NCBI GenBank assembly: GCA_018432925.1 | Contig: JAHDSC010000060.1 | Coordinates: 1 to 47,403 of the forward strand | Source: Desulfobacterales bacterium | Lineage (GTDB): Bacteria > Desulfobacterota > Desulfobacteria > Desulfobacterales > JAHDSC01 | Length of the DNA: 47,403 bases | Reading direction: 5' to 3' | Part shown: piece by piece, positions 16,368 to 24,916 of the stretch | Layout of the letters: each line of letters starts with the position of its first letter | Position numbering within the stretch: position 1 is the stretch's first letter | Position numbers and translations under genes: made by a program | The notes under the pieces: model-generated | Databases searched by the model: none | Told to the model about the DNA's origin: nothing | The model's input: only the letters and a program-made list of their open reading frames with translations

Positions 16368-17105
16368 TTGAATCCGAATATAAAACAACCGGACATCCGG
16401 ACAATCATTTTCTCCTCCGACGGGTTCCGCCTAAAAGGAATTCTCCATCTGCCGGGCGCCGACCGCCCTCCCCTTATCATCGGATCTCACGGGCTTCTGA
16501 GCAGCGGCAATTCTCCCAAGCAGATCGAACTGGCGTGTCGGTGCAACGCAAACGGCATGGCATTTTTCAGGTTCGACCATCGGGGGATCGGCTCCAGCGA
16601 AGGAGTTTTTGAAAATGTTACTTCTTTTGAGGCCCGGTGCAATGATCTTCGAAGCGCTATTCATATCATCCGCGGCAGAAACGATATCGGAGACCGGATC
16701 GGGCTTTTTGGAAGCAGCATGGGAGGAGCGGTCTGTTTGACGGTTGCCGGAGATCCGGATATCGATGCCATCGTCACATTCGCGGCGCCGGTTCGCAGCC
16801 GTACCATCCTCGATCCGCCCGAAAGCTCGGAATATCCGCCTTCAGGCCATCCTTCCTTTCGCGCAAACAACCTGCGGTTTGATATTTCCGGCGAACTCTC
16901 CCGTGTTCGCCGTGTTCTCATATTCCACGGTGACGCGGATACCATCGTTCCGCCTTCCGATGCCATGGAGATATTTGAACGAGTCGGTGAACCCAAGAGG
17001 ATCATCATTCAAAAAAACGGAGACCACCTCATGAGTAACACCGATCATCAGAAAGAGTTTATTCGGGAGGCGTGCGCCTGGTTTTGCGCCCGGCTATATG
17101 GCTGA
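16368..17105 (+). CDS. Alpha/beta-hydrolase (serine esterase/acyl-peptidase type)
   Basis: A 245-aa single-domain alpha/beta-hydrolase. The oxyanion strand is IGSHGLLSSG, the nucleophile elbow GSSMGG (Ser near residue 115), the acid in HGDADTIVP (near 190) and the histidine in GDHLMS (near 218). FRFDHRGIGSSEG after strand 4 is typical of the 'alpha/beta hydrolase, S9/serine aminopeptidase-like' group. It has no signal peptide, so it acts in the cytoplasm. The substrate cannot be predicted. The start is TTG 16368, with AAAAGGA seven bases upstream. The gene is followed by the EAL-HDOD gene on the same strand after 144 bases. Confidence 0.8.
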   Translation: MNPNIKQPDIRTIIFSSDGFRLKGILHLPGADRPPLIIGSHGLLSSGNSPKQIELACRCNANGMAFFRFDHRGIGSSEGVFENVTSFEARCNDLRSAIHIIRGRNDIGDRIGLFGSSMGGAVCLTVAGDPDIDAIVTFAAPVRSRTILDPPESSEYPPSGHPSFRANNLRFDISGELSRVRRVLIFHGDADTIVPPSDAMEIFERVGEPKRIIIQKNGDHLMSNTDHQKEFIREACAWFCARLYG

Positions 17106-17249
17106 ACCGACCCGATTGAAATTGACAATGGAATCCGAATCCAAGAGATTCGACCGTCGATCGAGTCTTCCCTTGTCGCGGTTCAAACGTTCTTCTTCTC
17201 CGGCCTTTGCAGGCGAGAAACGGATTATTTCTTTCTAAAAAGGTATTTA

Positions 17250-18461
17250 ATGTACGGTTACGTCGCTCGTCAACCGATATTCAAGAAAAACATGAGGATC
17301 TATGGCTATGAACTCCTCTTCAGAGAAGGAATGGCCAATTTCGCCCCTCAAATCGATGAGGATACCGCGACATCGGAACTCCTTTCAAATACTTACCTGA
17401 CCAGCGATCTGAGCAAGTATACCGGAGGAGAAAGAGCCTTTATTAATTTTACCAGAAATCTACTGATCAACCAGATCCCCCTGCTCTTTCCTCGAGCCAC
17501 CACGGTAGTGGAAATCCTGGAAAACGTGCGCGCGGAAGAAAAGGTTGTAAGTGCATGCAAGGAGATCGCTGAAAAGGGTTATATGATCGCACTGGATGAT
17601 TTTGTCTATACATCCGATCTGGAACCGCTGATTTCACTGGCAAAAATAATTAAAATCGATTTCAGGCAGGGACCCATTGAGATCGTAGAAGAAAATGTCC
17701 GGGCGCTCCAAAAACACAATAAAAAACTGCTGGCCGAAAAAATTGAAAGTTACGAAGAATTCCAGACGGCGATCGATCTCGGATTTCACTATTTCCAGGG
17801 TTATTTCTTCGCCAAACCTCAAATCATAAAAAGAAAGAGACTGGCCACCTCGAAACTGAACCTGCTTCGCATCATGGGCGAAATCAACCGTCTGGAACTG
17901 GATTTTGATCACCTGGAAAAATATGTTTCCCTTGACATCACCATATCCTATAAATTGCTGAACTACATCAATTCCGCATATTATCGGAGAGTTGTGGAAA
18001 TTTCTTCGATACGCCAGGCAATTGTTCTTCTGGGAGAGATCGAGATCAGGCGTTTTCTTTCTCTGATGGCCATGTCGAAGCTGGCGGATAACAAACCGGA
18101 TGAACTGATTAAATTATCCGCTTTTCGAGCCAAGTTTTGCGAGCTTTTGGGAATAAACTATAAGCTGTCATACGCCCCCGAGGAACTTTTCACCCTCGGT
18201 CTGTTTTCCATCATCGACGCCATCATGGATGATTCCATGGAAAATATCATGGAAAAACTGCCGCTTTCACAGAATATCAAAGACGCTTTAGTCTCGGGAA
18301 AGGCCGATATCGTTAACTGCCTGAAGCTCGCCAAGTCCTATGAAAAAGGACAATGGGACAATGTGGCGGTTTTTTTGGAGAAACTCAATATCAAGGATGA
18401 CAAACTCCCGGCGATTTATATTCAAGCCCTGGAGGTGGCGGAAGTATTGACGAGGCTGTAG
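17250..18461 (+). CDS. EAL-HDOD (YuxH-type) signalling protein
   Basis: A 403-aa protein with an N-terminal EAL-like domain (residues 1-195) and a C-terminal HDOD domain (about 200-395). It opens with VARQPIFKKNMRIYGYELLFR, the usual YuxH start, in which the EAL triad reads ELL (21-23). FINFTRNLL, VEILE, ALDDF and YFQGYFFAKP mark later EAL strands. Some metal-binding acids are replaced and members of this class generally do not hydrolyse c-di-GMP, so a binding or scaffold role is more likely. HDOD domains act in signal and cell-state control. No lone ribosome site is clear before ATG 17250 (AAAGG twelve bases away). Confidence 0.85.
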   Translation: MYGYVARQPIFKKNMRIYGYELLFREGMANFAPQIDEDTATSELLSNTYLTSDLSKYTGGERAFINFTRNLLINQIPLLFPRATTVVEILENVRAEEKVVSACKEIAEKGYMIALDDFVYTSDLEPLISLAKIIKIDFRQGPIEIVEENVRALQKHNKKLLAEKIESYEEFQTAIDLGFHYFQGYFFAKPQIIKRKRLATSKLNLLRIMGEINRLELDFDHLEKYVSLDITISYKLLNYINSAYYRRVVEISSIRQAIVLLGEIEIRRFLSLMAMSKLADNKPDELIKLSAFRAKFCELLGINYKLSYAPEELFTLGLFSIIDAIMDDSMENIMEKLPLSQNIKDALVSGKADIVNCLKLAKSYEKGQWDNVAVFLEKLNIKDDKLPAIYIQALEVAEVLTRL

Positions 18462-18577
18462 GGCCATTGCATGAGGTCTCCTTTCGTCCGTTTCCGCGTC
18501 ATCCGAAATTCCATCGGCTTCGCAACGGACCTGTATGCGGCGCTACGCTTCAAGTCCCGCGGCCGAAGATTCGGTCT

Positions 18578-19822
18578 TCAATCCATAAGTTCCCGGCGGA
18601 GCAGATCAAGCGCTTTCATGGCAAAAATCTTTTTATTCATCCACCGTTCCTGGAACGAATAATGGAACCGGAACCCTTTCAGCAGTCCCGGTGCGCAAAG
18701 CCCGAAGCACACGGTTCCCACCGGCTTATCGTCGGTTCCGCCTCCCGGTCCCGCGATGCCGGTTGCCGAAACGGCGTAATCGGCCCCGGCAGCCCGGCAT
18801 GCGCCTTCCGCCATTTCTTTTGCGGTTTCTTCGTGAACCGCACCGTATCGATGTAAGGTTTCCGGCGACACGCCCAACACCTTTACTTTGGCTTCGTTTG
18901 AATAGGCAACGCCGGAAAAGAAAAAATAATCCGAACTCCCGGGCACGTTTGTAAGCCAATGCGATATGAGACCGCCGGTGCAGCTTTCCGCAACCGCAAC
19001 ACTTGCCTTTTTCCGGCAAAGCAGCCTGCCGACAACCGCTTCCATTGAATCGCCGTCAGCAGAAAACGCGTACTTGCCCATCTTTTCCAGGACCCAGTAA
19101 ACAGCCGCATCCATCCTGCGCCCGATTTCCGTCTCATTGTCTCCCCTGGCATATAGCCGGATATGAATTTCCGGAAACTTGATACGCAAACCCGGTTTAA
19201 TCCCGGGAAATTTTTCCTCCAGACCTGCAATCCGCTGTCCGGTTTCCGATTCCGTCAAACCGAACGACGATATCGTTTTTACGATGGAAAATTCTCTTTG
19301 ACCGCCCCTCAGCCTTTCAATTTGAGGAAGGACTCCGCTTGAAAGCATTTTGCGCATCTCAAAGGGGACGCCCGGAAGAAAGAAAAAAAAGCACCTTCCG
19401 ATTTTCATGAAAAAGCCGGGAGCGGTTCCGACGATGTTATAAAGGCATTGAGCTCCCTCCGGCAGCAGGGCTTGTTTTTTGAGAGGATCCGTCATGGGGC
19501 GACCCCGCTTCCGAAGAAAATCTTCGATGGAATTCAATGCCGCTCGATCCACGATGAGTTCAACCCCCCACGCGGCGGCTGCTGCCTCCGCCGTAAGATC
19601 ATCCATGGTCGGCCCCAGGCCCCCGGTTACAACCGCAACATCCGCACGGCCTCCGATCTCTCTCAGTATCGAAACCAGCCGATCCATATCATCGCCAACG
19701 CATGTGTGCCGGACCACCTCGATCCCGGCCGCCTCCAGTTCGCATGAAATATGAGCCGAATTGCTGTCGACTACAGCTCCCGTTCGAATTTCATCCCCGG
19801 TGGAAAGAATTTCCGCGATCAT
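18578..19822 (-). CDS. cinA: CinA-family protein: nicotinamide-nucleotide amidohydrolase with MoCF-like domain
   Basis: A 414-aa two-domain protein of standard length. The N-terminal domain (1-170) is the molybdopterin-binding-like COG1058 fold: EILSTGDEIRTGAVVDSN at the start and VVTGGLGPTMDDLT near 65-79. The C-terminal domain (about 255-410) is the amidohydrolase: VAESCTGGLISHWLTNVPGSS with the catalytic Ser, then YSNEAKVKVLGV and SATGIAGPGGG. It recycles NMN to nicotinate mononucleotide; the N-terminal domain is an ADP-ribose pyrophosphatase in some bacteria. The start at ATG 19822 has no strong ribosome site. It is convergent with the EAL-HDOD gene. Confidence 0.92.
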   Translation of the reverse strand: MIAEILSTGDEIRTGAVVDSNSAHISCELEAAGIEVVRHTCVGDDMDRLVSILREIGGRADVAVVTGGLGPTMDDLTAEAAAAAWGVELIVDRAALNSIEDFLRKRGRPMTDPLKKQALLPEGAQCLYNIVGTAPGFFMKIGRCFFFFLPGVPFEMRKMLSSGVLPQIERLRGGQREFSIVKTISSFGLTESETGQRIAGLEEKFPGIKPGLRIKFPEIHIRLYARGDNETEIGRRMDAAVYWVLEKMGKYAFSADGDSMEAVVGRLLCRKKASVAVAESCTGGLISHWLTNVPGSSDYFFFSGVAYSNEAKVKVLGVSPETLHRYGAVHEETAKEMAEGACRAAGADYAVSATGIAGPGGGTDDKPVGTVCFGLCAPGLLKGFRFHYSFQERWMNKKIFAMKALDLLRRELMD

Positions 19823-19868
19823 AACCGATCATTCAACCCCCGTCTTGTTAAGATATTTCGTGAAAGGT

Positions 19869-20009
19869 TTAACAGGGTGTTGAAAAACTGCGCCTGAGGC
19901 CGCCATTCAGCGTTGCACGGCTCTCTCCAATGCTTGAATATGCTGCGCTTGTCGCTTCGCCGCGCGCCTTGCCTGACGGCCTGATTCTTGTTTTTCAACA
20001 CCCTGTTAA
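19869..20009. mobile_element. MITE-like 141-bp element with perfect 20-bp inverted ends
   Basis: Bases 19869-19888 (TTAACAGGGTGTTGAAAAAC) are the exact reverse complement of 19990-20009, and 101 bases lie between them. Both ends carry TTAA, which could itself be a duplicated target. No transposase frame fits inside. The structure is that of a non-autonomous miniature inverted-repeat element. Confidence 0.7.
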
Positions 20010-20179
20010 TTCCAAACATCAAAAAATCGAATGGTCCGTTTAAGACATTGAATTTCAGAGTTTCGCTTTACAAATTCGATTCAAAGATTTATAAAAGCCG
20101 AATTATGAATTTTTTCCGCTGTTCCTCGGTTTCATTCATACGGATTTGCGCGCTTTTACTCCCTCCGCGAACGCTTATC

Positions 20180-20325
20180 GGAAGGCATTTCAAAACCTCC
20201 TCTCAGGCCCGGTCGCTGTTTCGGGGAGATGCGTTCCATCCTCATCACACTCCATGTGTTCTTGCGGGTGGCCTTCCCACTCCGCCTTGATCGAAAACCT
20301 GATGGAAGGCTCTGAAGCCACTTCG
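20180..20325 (-). repeat. Dispersed repeat copy E (146 bp)
   Basis: Read on the minus strand it begins CGAAGTGGCTTCAGAGCCTTCC and, after about 100 bases, ends GGTTTTGAAATGCCTTCC. These are inverted arms of each other with several mismatches. The inner stretch GAGGATGGAACGCATCTCCCCGA matches the minus-strand core of the copy at 35340-35445. Its length equals that of copy B (42215-42360). Confidence 0.6.
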
Positions 20326-20628
20326 ATCCGCAATGCGCCGGTTTGAATGACACCGCACAGAGAAGGATCGCTTCATCCGAGAAAAAAAGCGGCGGGAATC
20401 AGCCGTCGGATCTCCATTTAAAATTCAAAAAATACTTTTTTTCAATAAAAATATTTCCATAAACAGGCGGTAATAGAGGACATGCCTGTCATTCAGGCAT
20501 AGAGAGCGATCTTCCGCGAAACCCGTTCCGCAGAACGGAACCATGCCGGCCGATCCGAATCCGGGAGAACCGAGGAAAATTTTCCCCCACGCTTTCGAAT
20601 CAACCGGCAACCGACAAGAATCGTTATT

Positions 20629-22227
20629 ATGAATAATCCATGTGAAAAACACCGTGGCCGTGAAATTGACCGTTGCCGAACCTTCGGGATTATCAGCCAT
20701 CCGGACGCCGGCAAAACGACCTTGACCGAAAAAATGCTTCTTTTTGGAGGCGCTATCCAGATGGCCGGATCGGTCAAGGCACGCAAGGCCATCCGCCATA
20801 CGACCAGCGACTGGATGGCCATCGAACAGGAGCGCGGTATTTCGGTCACCAGCTCGGTAATGAAGTTCAACTATCGAGATTACGAGATCAACCTCCTGGA
20901 CACCCCCGGGCACCAGGATTTTTCCGAAGATACCTACCGGGTTTTAACCGCCGTGGACAGCGCGGTAATGGTGATTGACAGCGTCAAGGGAGTCGAAGCC
21001 CAGACCCGGAAGCTGATGGAGGTCTGCCGGATGCGCAATACCCCTATCCTGACCTTCATCAACAAGCTGGATCGGGAAGGGATGCCGCCGCTCGATATCC
21101 TGGGCGATATCGAGGAGACCCTGCAGATCGAATGCGCGCCCCTCTCGTGGCCCATCGGAATGGGTAAAAGTTTCAAGGGCACCTATAACTTTTACCGCCG
21201 GGAACTGATTCTTTTCACGCCGGGTCAGGAACGCCGCCCCGACAATGAAATCGCCATCCGGGACCTGAACGAACCCCTGCTGGATGAAATTCTCGGGAGC
21301 CAGGCCAATGAACTGAGAGAGGATGTGGCGTTGCTGGAGGGAGCCGCCAACCCATTTGATCCGCGGGACTTTCTAAATGGAAGCCAGACCCCGGTTTTCT
21401 TCGGCAGCGCGATCAACAACTTCGGGGTGCGTGAATTGCTCGACACCTTTGTGGAGATCGCACCCGCTCCGTTGCCGAGGCCGACCACCACCCGCATGGT
21501 CTTCCCCGAAGAAGAGGCCTTTTCCGGCTTTGTCTTCAAAATCCAGGCCAACATGGACCCGGCGCATCGCTACCGGATTGCATTCCTGCGAATCTGTTCG
21601 GGCCGTTTCCGCAGAGGGATGAGGGTACGCCACCATCGCACGGGAAAGGATATCCTTATTGCCAACCCGATCATATTCATGGCTCAGGATCGGACCCTTG
21701 TGGAGGAAGCCTGGCCAGGCGACATTATGGGTATTTACAACCACGGTACGATCCGGATCGGCGACACCTTTTCGGAAAAGGAGCCGCTCAATTTCACCGG
21801 CATTCCGAATTTCGCTCCCGAACATTTCCGCCGGGTGCGGCTGAAATCCCCATTCAAGGTCAAACAGCTCCAAAAGGGCCTGACCCAATTAGTGGAAGAA
21901 GGAGCGGTGCAGTTGTTTCGTCCGCTTTTGGGAAACGAATTCATCATGGGGGCGGTGGGAATCCTTCAGTTCGAGGTAACCATGGCAAGGCTCAAGGCCG
22001 AGTACGGCGTGGATGCCGTTTATGACCCGGTGGATTACGCCGCCGCCCGCTGGGTGGGGTGCGAGGACAAAAAACGGCTGGCGGCATTTCAAATGGAAAA
22101 CCAGTCCAACCTGGCATTGGATGCGGAAGGAAACCTGACCTATCTGGCCGAGGGCGATTGGCGTCTCAAATTCGTAGCGGAGCAATGGCCGGAGATTCAC
22201 TTTATGAAAACAAGGGAATGCCGATAA
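20629..22227 (+). CDS. prfC: Peptide chain release factor 3
   Basis: A 532-aa translational GTPase of typical RF3 length. It recycles RF1/RF2 from the ribosome after termination. G1 is SHPDAGKTT (residues 23-31), switch I is [11 protein letters not shown]3 is DTPGHQDF and G4 is NKLDREG. The RF3-specific features are [16 protein letters not shown] after the P-loop and [19 protein letters not shown] in the middle. Domain 2 (about 300-400) and the C-terminal RF3 domain ([19 protein letters not shown]) follow. The start at ATG 20629 lacks a strong ribosome site. Directly downstream lies the trp promoter, so readthrough into trp is limited only by the attenuator. Confidence 0.95.
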   Translation: MNNPCEKHRGREIDRCRTFGIISHPDAGKTTLTEKMLLFGGAIQMAGSVKARKAIRHTTSDWMAIEQERGISVTSSVMKFNYRDYEINLLDTPGHQDFSEDTYRVLTAVDSAVMVIDSVKGVEAQTRKLMEVCRMRNTPILTFINKLDREGMPPLDILGDIEETLQIECAPLSWPIGMGKSFKGTYNFYRRELILFTPGQERRPDNEIAIRDLNEPLLDEILGSQANELREDVALLEGAANPFDPRDFLNGSQTPVFFGSAINNFGVRELLDTFVEIAPAPLPRPTTTRMVFPEEEAFSGFVFKIQANMDPAHRYRIAFLRICSGRFRRGMRVRHHRTGKDILIANPIIFMAQDRTLVEEAWPGDIMGIYNHGTIRIGDTFSEKEPLNFTGIPNFAPEHFRRVRLKSPFKVKQLQKGLTQLVEEGAVQLFRPLLGNEFIMGAVGILQFEVTMARLKAEYGVDAVYDPVDYAAARWVGCEDKKRLAAFQMENQSNLALDAEGNLTYLAEGDWRLKFVAEQWPEIHFMKTRECR

Positions 22228-22240
22228 TTAAAAAAACACC

Positions 22241-22268
22241 TTGACATCCGCATCAAGATGTAGATAAT
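22241..22268 (+). promoter_or_regulatory. Sigma70-type trp promoter
   Basis: A perfect -35 TTGACA (22241-22246) is followed after 16 bases by GATAAT (22263-22268), five of six -10 consensus bases. Transcription would start near 22275, about 23 bases before the leader-peptide ATG. No TrpR-like operator is recognisable. Confidence 0.75.
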
Positions 22269-22297
22269 TACATTTAAAAATGGAGAAAAATACGGAC

Positions 22298-22402
22298 ATG
22301 AGTTGCCATTCAACCGATAACGGTTTAAGAAATTGCGATCATAAATCCTGGTGTTGGCGGGCCTATCGCTATGGGTTTGCCGGCGTAACTCCATCCGTCT
22401 GA
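22298..22402 (+). CDS. trpL: trp leader peptide
   Basis: A 34-codon frame from ATG 22298 to TGA 22400-22402, with GGAGA 11 bases upstream. The regulatory core is KSWCWRAYRYGF, with TGG codons at 22349-22351 and 22355-22357 plus Tyr, Tyr and Phe codons just after. Ribosomes stalling at the two Trp codons when charged tRNA-Trp is low would leave 22373-22386 free to pair with 22430-22443, preventing the terminator. The position, the Trp codons and the alternative stems together make this a classical attenuator leader. It is too short to be found by usual gene callers. Confidence 0.85.
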   Translation: MSCHSTDNGLRNCDHKSWCWRAYRYGFAGVTPSV

Positions 22403-22424
22403 TTGTAAAGTCAAGGAAAGTTTC

Positions 22425-22464
22425 AAGGACCGCGGGCAATCCCAAAGCCCGCGATCCTTTTTTT
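22425..22464 (+). terminator. trp attenuator terminator
   Basis: The perfect seven-base-pair stem CGCGGGC (22431-22437) / GCCCGCG (22447-22453), extended by AAGGA/TCCTT, has a nine-base loop and seven U at 22458-22464. The left arm also belongs to the 14-base antiterminator segment 22430-22443, 11 of whose bases pair with 22373-22386 (GGGTTTGCCGGCGT). Confidence 0.88.
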
Positions 22465-22470
22465 ATTTCG

Positions 22471-22503
22471 AAAGGGTCGTGGAGATTTCTACGGCCCTTT
22501 TTT
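22471..22503 (+). terminator. Second tandem hairpin with U-run in the trp leader
   Basis: AAAGGG (22471-22476) pairs with CCCTTT (22495-22500), with inner CGT/ACG pairing, and is followed by U at 22498-22503. It lies only seven bases beyond the first U-run and could terminate polymerases that escape the first terminator. No alternative pairing partner was found. Confidence 0.6.
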
Positions 22504-22657
22504 ATTTTATTGCAAAGGATCCGTTTCGAGTTTCAGGTCCGCGATTCAACAGAAAACGGTCTGACGGATCGATCGGGTTTGATACTTCCCGGTTTAAGAA
22601 ACTTTCAGCGAAGGAAAATGAACAACCGGCTGCGAATCCCATTAAAGGAAAAAATCG

Positions 22658-24136
22658 ATGATTATAAAACAATTCCCGAATAAAAACGAATTTCGACGAA
22701 TGGCTGAAAAATGTAATGTGGTCCCCGTTTGCGTCGAAGTGCTTGCCGATATGGATACCCCGGTTTCGCTTCTGAAAAAGATTTACAAAAACCGGGGGCC
22801 GGTTTTTCTCTTCGAAAGCGTCGAAGGGGGCGAACGGTGGGGAAGATACAGCTTTCTGAGCGCTTCCGCCCGGTGTCATGTCCGGGTTTATCGGAATTTC
22901 CTTACATTCGAGGAGGAGGGGTCTGTCCGCCGGGTTCCTCATGATGGAAACCCATTGACCGTTCTGCGGAATTTCATGAACCGCTACCACCCGGCTCACG
23001 TACCGGAGCTTCCAAGATTCTGGGGCGGAATGATCGGTTACCTTGCCTATGAAATGGTTTCCTTTTTTGAATCGATTCCCAATCGGGTGCCGGAAAGCAA
23101 ACCGCTTGCTCATTTCATCATACCCGATGAACTCCTTATCTTCGACAATATCCGGCACACGTTGTTTGGGGTTGTCATCACATTTCCGGACGGGCCGGAA
23201 GCGGTGGATGGCACGTATCAATCGGCAATGGACCGAATTCAATCCCTGCTTCGGAAAATGAACCGATGTCTTCCGGAGGAAAACGCTTCCCCGATTCCCA
23301 TGAAGTTCAGCCTAGGTGCCGTCATGGATGAGGAAAGTTTCCGGGCAAGCGTCGCAAAAGCAAAAGAATATATCCACGAAGGGGAAATTATTCAGGCCGT
23401 TATTTCGCAGCCTTTTGTTTGTGAAAACCATCCCGATCCATGTAAGCTTTACCGGGCGCAGCGATATATCAATCCTTCTCCTTATCTTTATTTCCTCCAC
23501 CTGGATGATGTCACGCTGGTGGGTTCGTCGCCGGAGACCATGGTCCGGCTGGAAAACGGGATCGCCACGCTTCGACCGATCGCCGGGACCCGCCCGAGGG
23601 GAAAAAACGAGCAGGAGGACCGTGCGATGGCCGACGAACTTCTTTCCGATGAAAAAGAACGAGCGGAGCACCTCATGCTGGTGGATCTGGGACGGAACGA
23701 CCTGGGGCGCGTCGCGGAAGTCGGAACGGTTCAGGTGACGGACCTGATGGTCGTGGAACGCTATTCGCACGTCATGCACCTGGTTTCGAACATCCGCTGC
23801 GATCTGCGATCCGATTGCGATGCATGGGATCTGCTCTCCGCCGCATTTCCGGCCGGAACCTTATCCGGGGCTCCAAAAGTCCGGGCCATGGAAATTATCG
23901 CGGAACTGGAAAAAACGCCGAGGGGGCCTTACGGGGGAGCGGTGGGATATGTTTCCTTTCATGGGAATATGGATTTAGCAATAACGATCCGCACCGCATG
24001 CATTGAAAACGGAACAATGACGGTTCAAGCCGGTGCCGGAATCGTCGCGGATTCGGATCCCGAGCGGGAACGGATCGAAACGGTAAACAAAGCGATGGCG
24101 ATCCAGAAGGCGCTGCAGCTTTTGCAGAACAACTGA
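22658..24136 (+). CDS. trpE: Anthranilate synthase component I
   Basis: TrpE converts chorismate and ammonia (or TrpG-derived glutamine nitrogen) to anthranilate, the first step of tryptophan synthesis. The 492-aa protein is of usual length. VFLFESVEGGERWGRYSF near residues 48-65 includes the LxES feedback-inhibitor site for tryptophan. The chorismate-binding domain (about 225-485) shows PIAGTRPRG, DLGRNDLGRV and FPAGTLSGAPKVRAMEII, with the Mg-binding and catalytic residues intact. AAAGGA precedes ATG 22658. trpG follows 43 bases later and is a separate gene, not fused as in some bacteria. Confidence 0.96.
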   Translation: MIIKQFPNKNEFRRMAEKCNVVPVCVEVLADMDTPVSLLKKIYKNRGPVFLFESVEGGERWGRYSFLSASARCHVRVYRNFLTFEEEGSVRRVPHDGNPLTVLRNFMNRYHPAHVPELPRFWGGMIGYLAYEMVSFFESIPNRVPESKPLAHFIIPDELLIFDNIRHTLFGVVITFPDGPEAVDGTYQSAMDRIQSLLRKMNRCLPEENASPIPMKFSLGAVMDEESFRASVAKAKEYIHEGEIIQAVISQPFVCENHPDPCKLYRAQRYINPSPYLYFLHLDDVTLVGSSPETMVRLENGIATLRPIAGTRPRGKNEQEDRAMADELLSDEKERAEHLMLVDLGRNDLGRVAEVGTVQVTDLMVVERYSHVMHLVSNIRCDLRSDCDAWDLLSAAFPAGTLSGAPKVRAMEIIAELEKTPRGPYGGAVGYVSFHGNMDLAITIRTACIENGTMTVQAGAGIVADSDPERERIETVNKAMAIQKALQLLQNN

Positions 24137-24179
24137 AAGGGAAGCAAACAAGAAATTTTATCACGAAGGAGATACAGGC

Positions 24180-24809
24180 ATGATTGTGATGATAGACAAT
24201 TATGATTCGTTTACCTACAACCTGGTACAATACATCGAACAACTCGGTTTTCCTGTGATGGTGTTCAGAAACGACGCGGTATCCATTCCGGCGATTCACG
24301 ACCTCCATCCTTCCGGAATCGTCATATCGCCCGGACCCGGGCGACCGGAATCGGCCGGTCTGTCTCTTTCTCTGGTGAAGCACTTTTCCGGAAAAACGCC
24401 CATCCTGGGAGTCTGCCTGGGCCATCAGGCCATTGCCGTTGCTTTCGGCGGAAAAGTGGTCGCCGCCAGACACCTGATGCACGGAAAAACCTCCACCATC
24501 TATGCGGACGGTAAAACGCTGTATAAAGGAATTCGGGAACCGTTCCAGGCCATGCGGTATCATTCACTGGCTGTCAGCCGGGAAAATTTTCCTCCGTGTC
24601 TGGAAATCAGCTCGCAAACAGATGACGGAGAAATTATGGGCATCCGGCACCAACGGTTTTGCACGGAAGGGATTCAATTCCATCCGGAATCCATCATGAC
24701 CCCGGTCGGCAAACGGATTCTCCGGAATTTTCTAAAAAACTGTGAAGACGGACCGCCAGCGCAAATCGGAGCGGTCGATCAACCGGTCCGAAGCGGAATC
24801 AGCCAATGA
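24180..24809 (+). CDS. trpG: Anthranilate synthase glutaminase component
   Basis: A 209-aa class-I glutamine amidotransferase that supplies ammonia to TrpE. It begins MIVMIDNYDSFTYNLVQY, the standard TrpG/PabA start, with the oxyanion strand SPGPGRPE, the nucleophile Cys79 in LGVCLGHQAI, and the His/Glu pair in FHPES near residue 168. TrpG-type proteins can also serve PabB in folate synthesis. Its place directly after trpE argues for tryptophan synthesis, with possible amphibolic use. The ribosome site GAAGGAG lies eight bases before ATG 24180. The residues after about 190 are an unremarkable tail. Confidence 0.94.
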   Translation: MIVMIDNYDSFTYNLVQYIEQLGFPVMVFRNDAVSIPAIHDLHPSGIVISPGPGRPESAGLSLSLVKHFSGKTPILGVCLGHQAIAVAFGGKVVAARHLMHGKTSTIYADGKTLYKGIREPFQAMRYHSLAVSRENFPPCLEISSQTDDGEIMGIRHQRFCTEGIQFHPESIMTPVGKRILRNFLKNCEDGPPAQIGAVDQPVRSGISQ

Positions 24810-24916
24810 ATATCCGTTCCGTGTTTCGGGGAACCAATCCATGACGAACCGTTCCTTCAATCATGAAGTCGCCGGGGAAAACCGCTTTTTAAAATCGAGC
24901 ATAACGCAGGAGAAAA

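Larger units (their letters stand above)
19823..20628. other. 806-bp intergenic region carrying two mobile-type repeats
   Basis: It contains the 141-bp inverted-repeat element at 19869-20009 and dispersed repeat copy E at 20180-20325. A minus-strand frame at 19819-20022 lies wholly within the first element, and frames at 20146-20353 lie in the second; I consider none coding. From 20330 to 20628 I see no gene and no clear promoter for prfC. Confidence 0.5.
22228..22657 (+). promoter_or_regulatory. trp operon leader region (promoter, leader peptide, attenuator)
   Basis: This 430-base stretch between prfC and trpE is fully regulatory for its first 280 bases. It holds a promoter at 22241-22268, a leader peptide at 22298-22402, a terminator at 22425-22464 and a second hairpin with U-run at 22471-22503. 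Antitermination is possible through pairing of 22373-22386 with 22430-22443. The last 150 bases before trpE show no further structure except the trpE ribosome site AAAGGA. Confidence 0.85.

Noticed and set aside
19819..20022. Minus frame of 67 codons next to cinA.
   Set aside because: It lies within the inverted-repeat element and simply reads through its arms.
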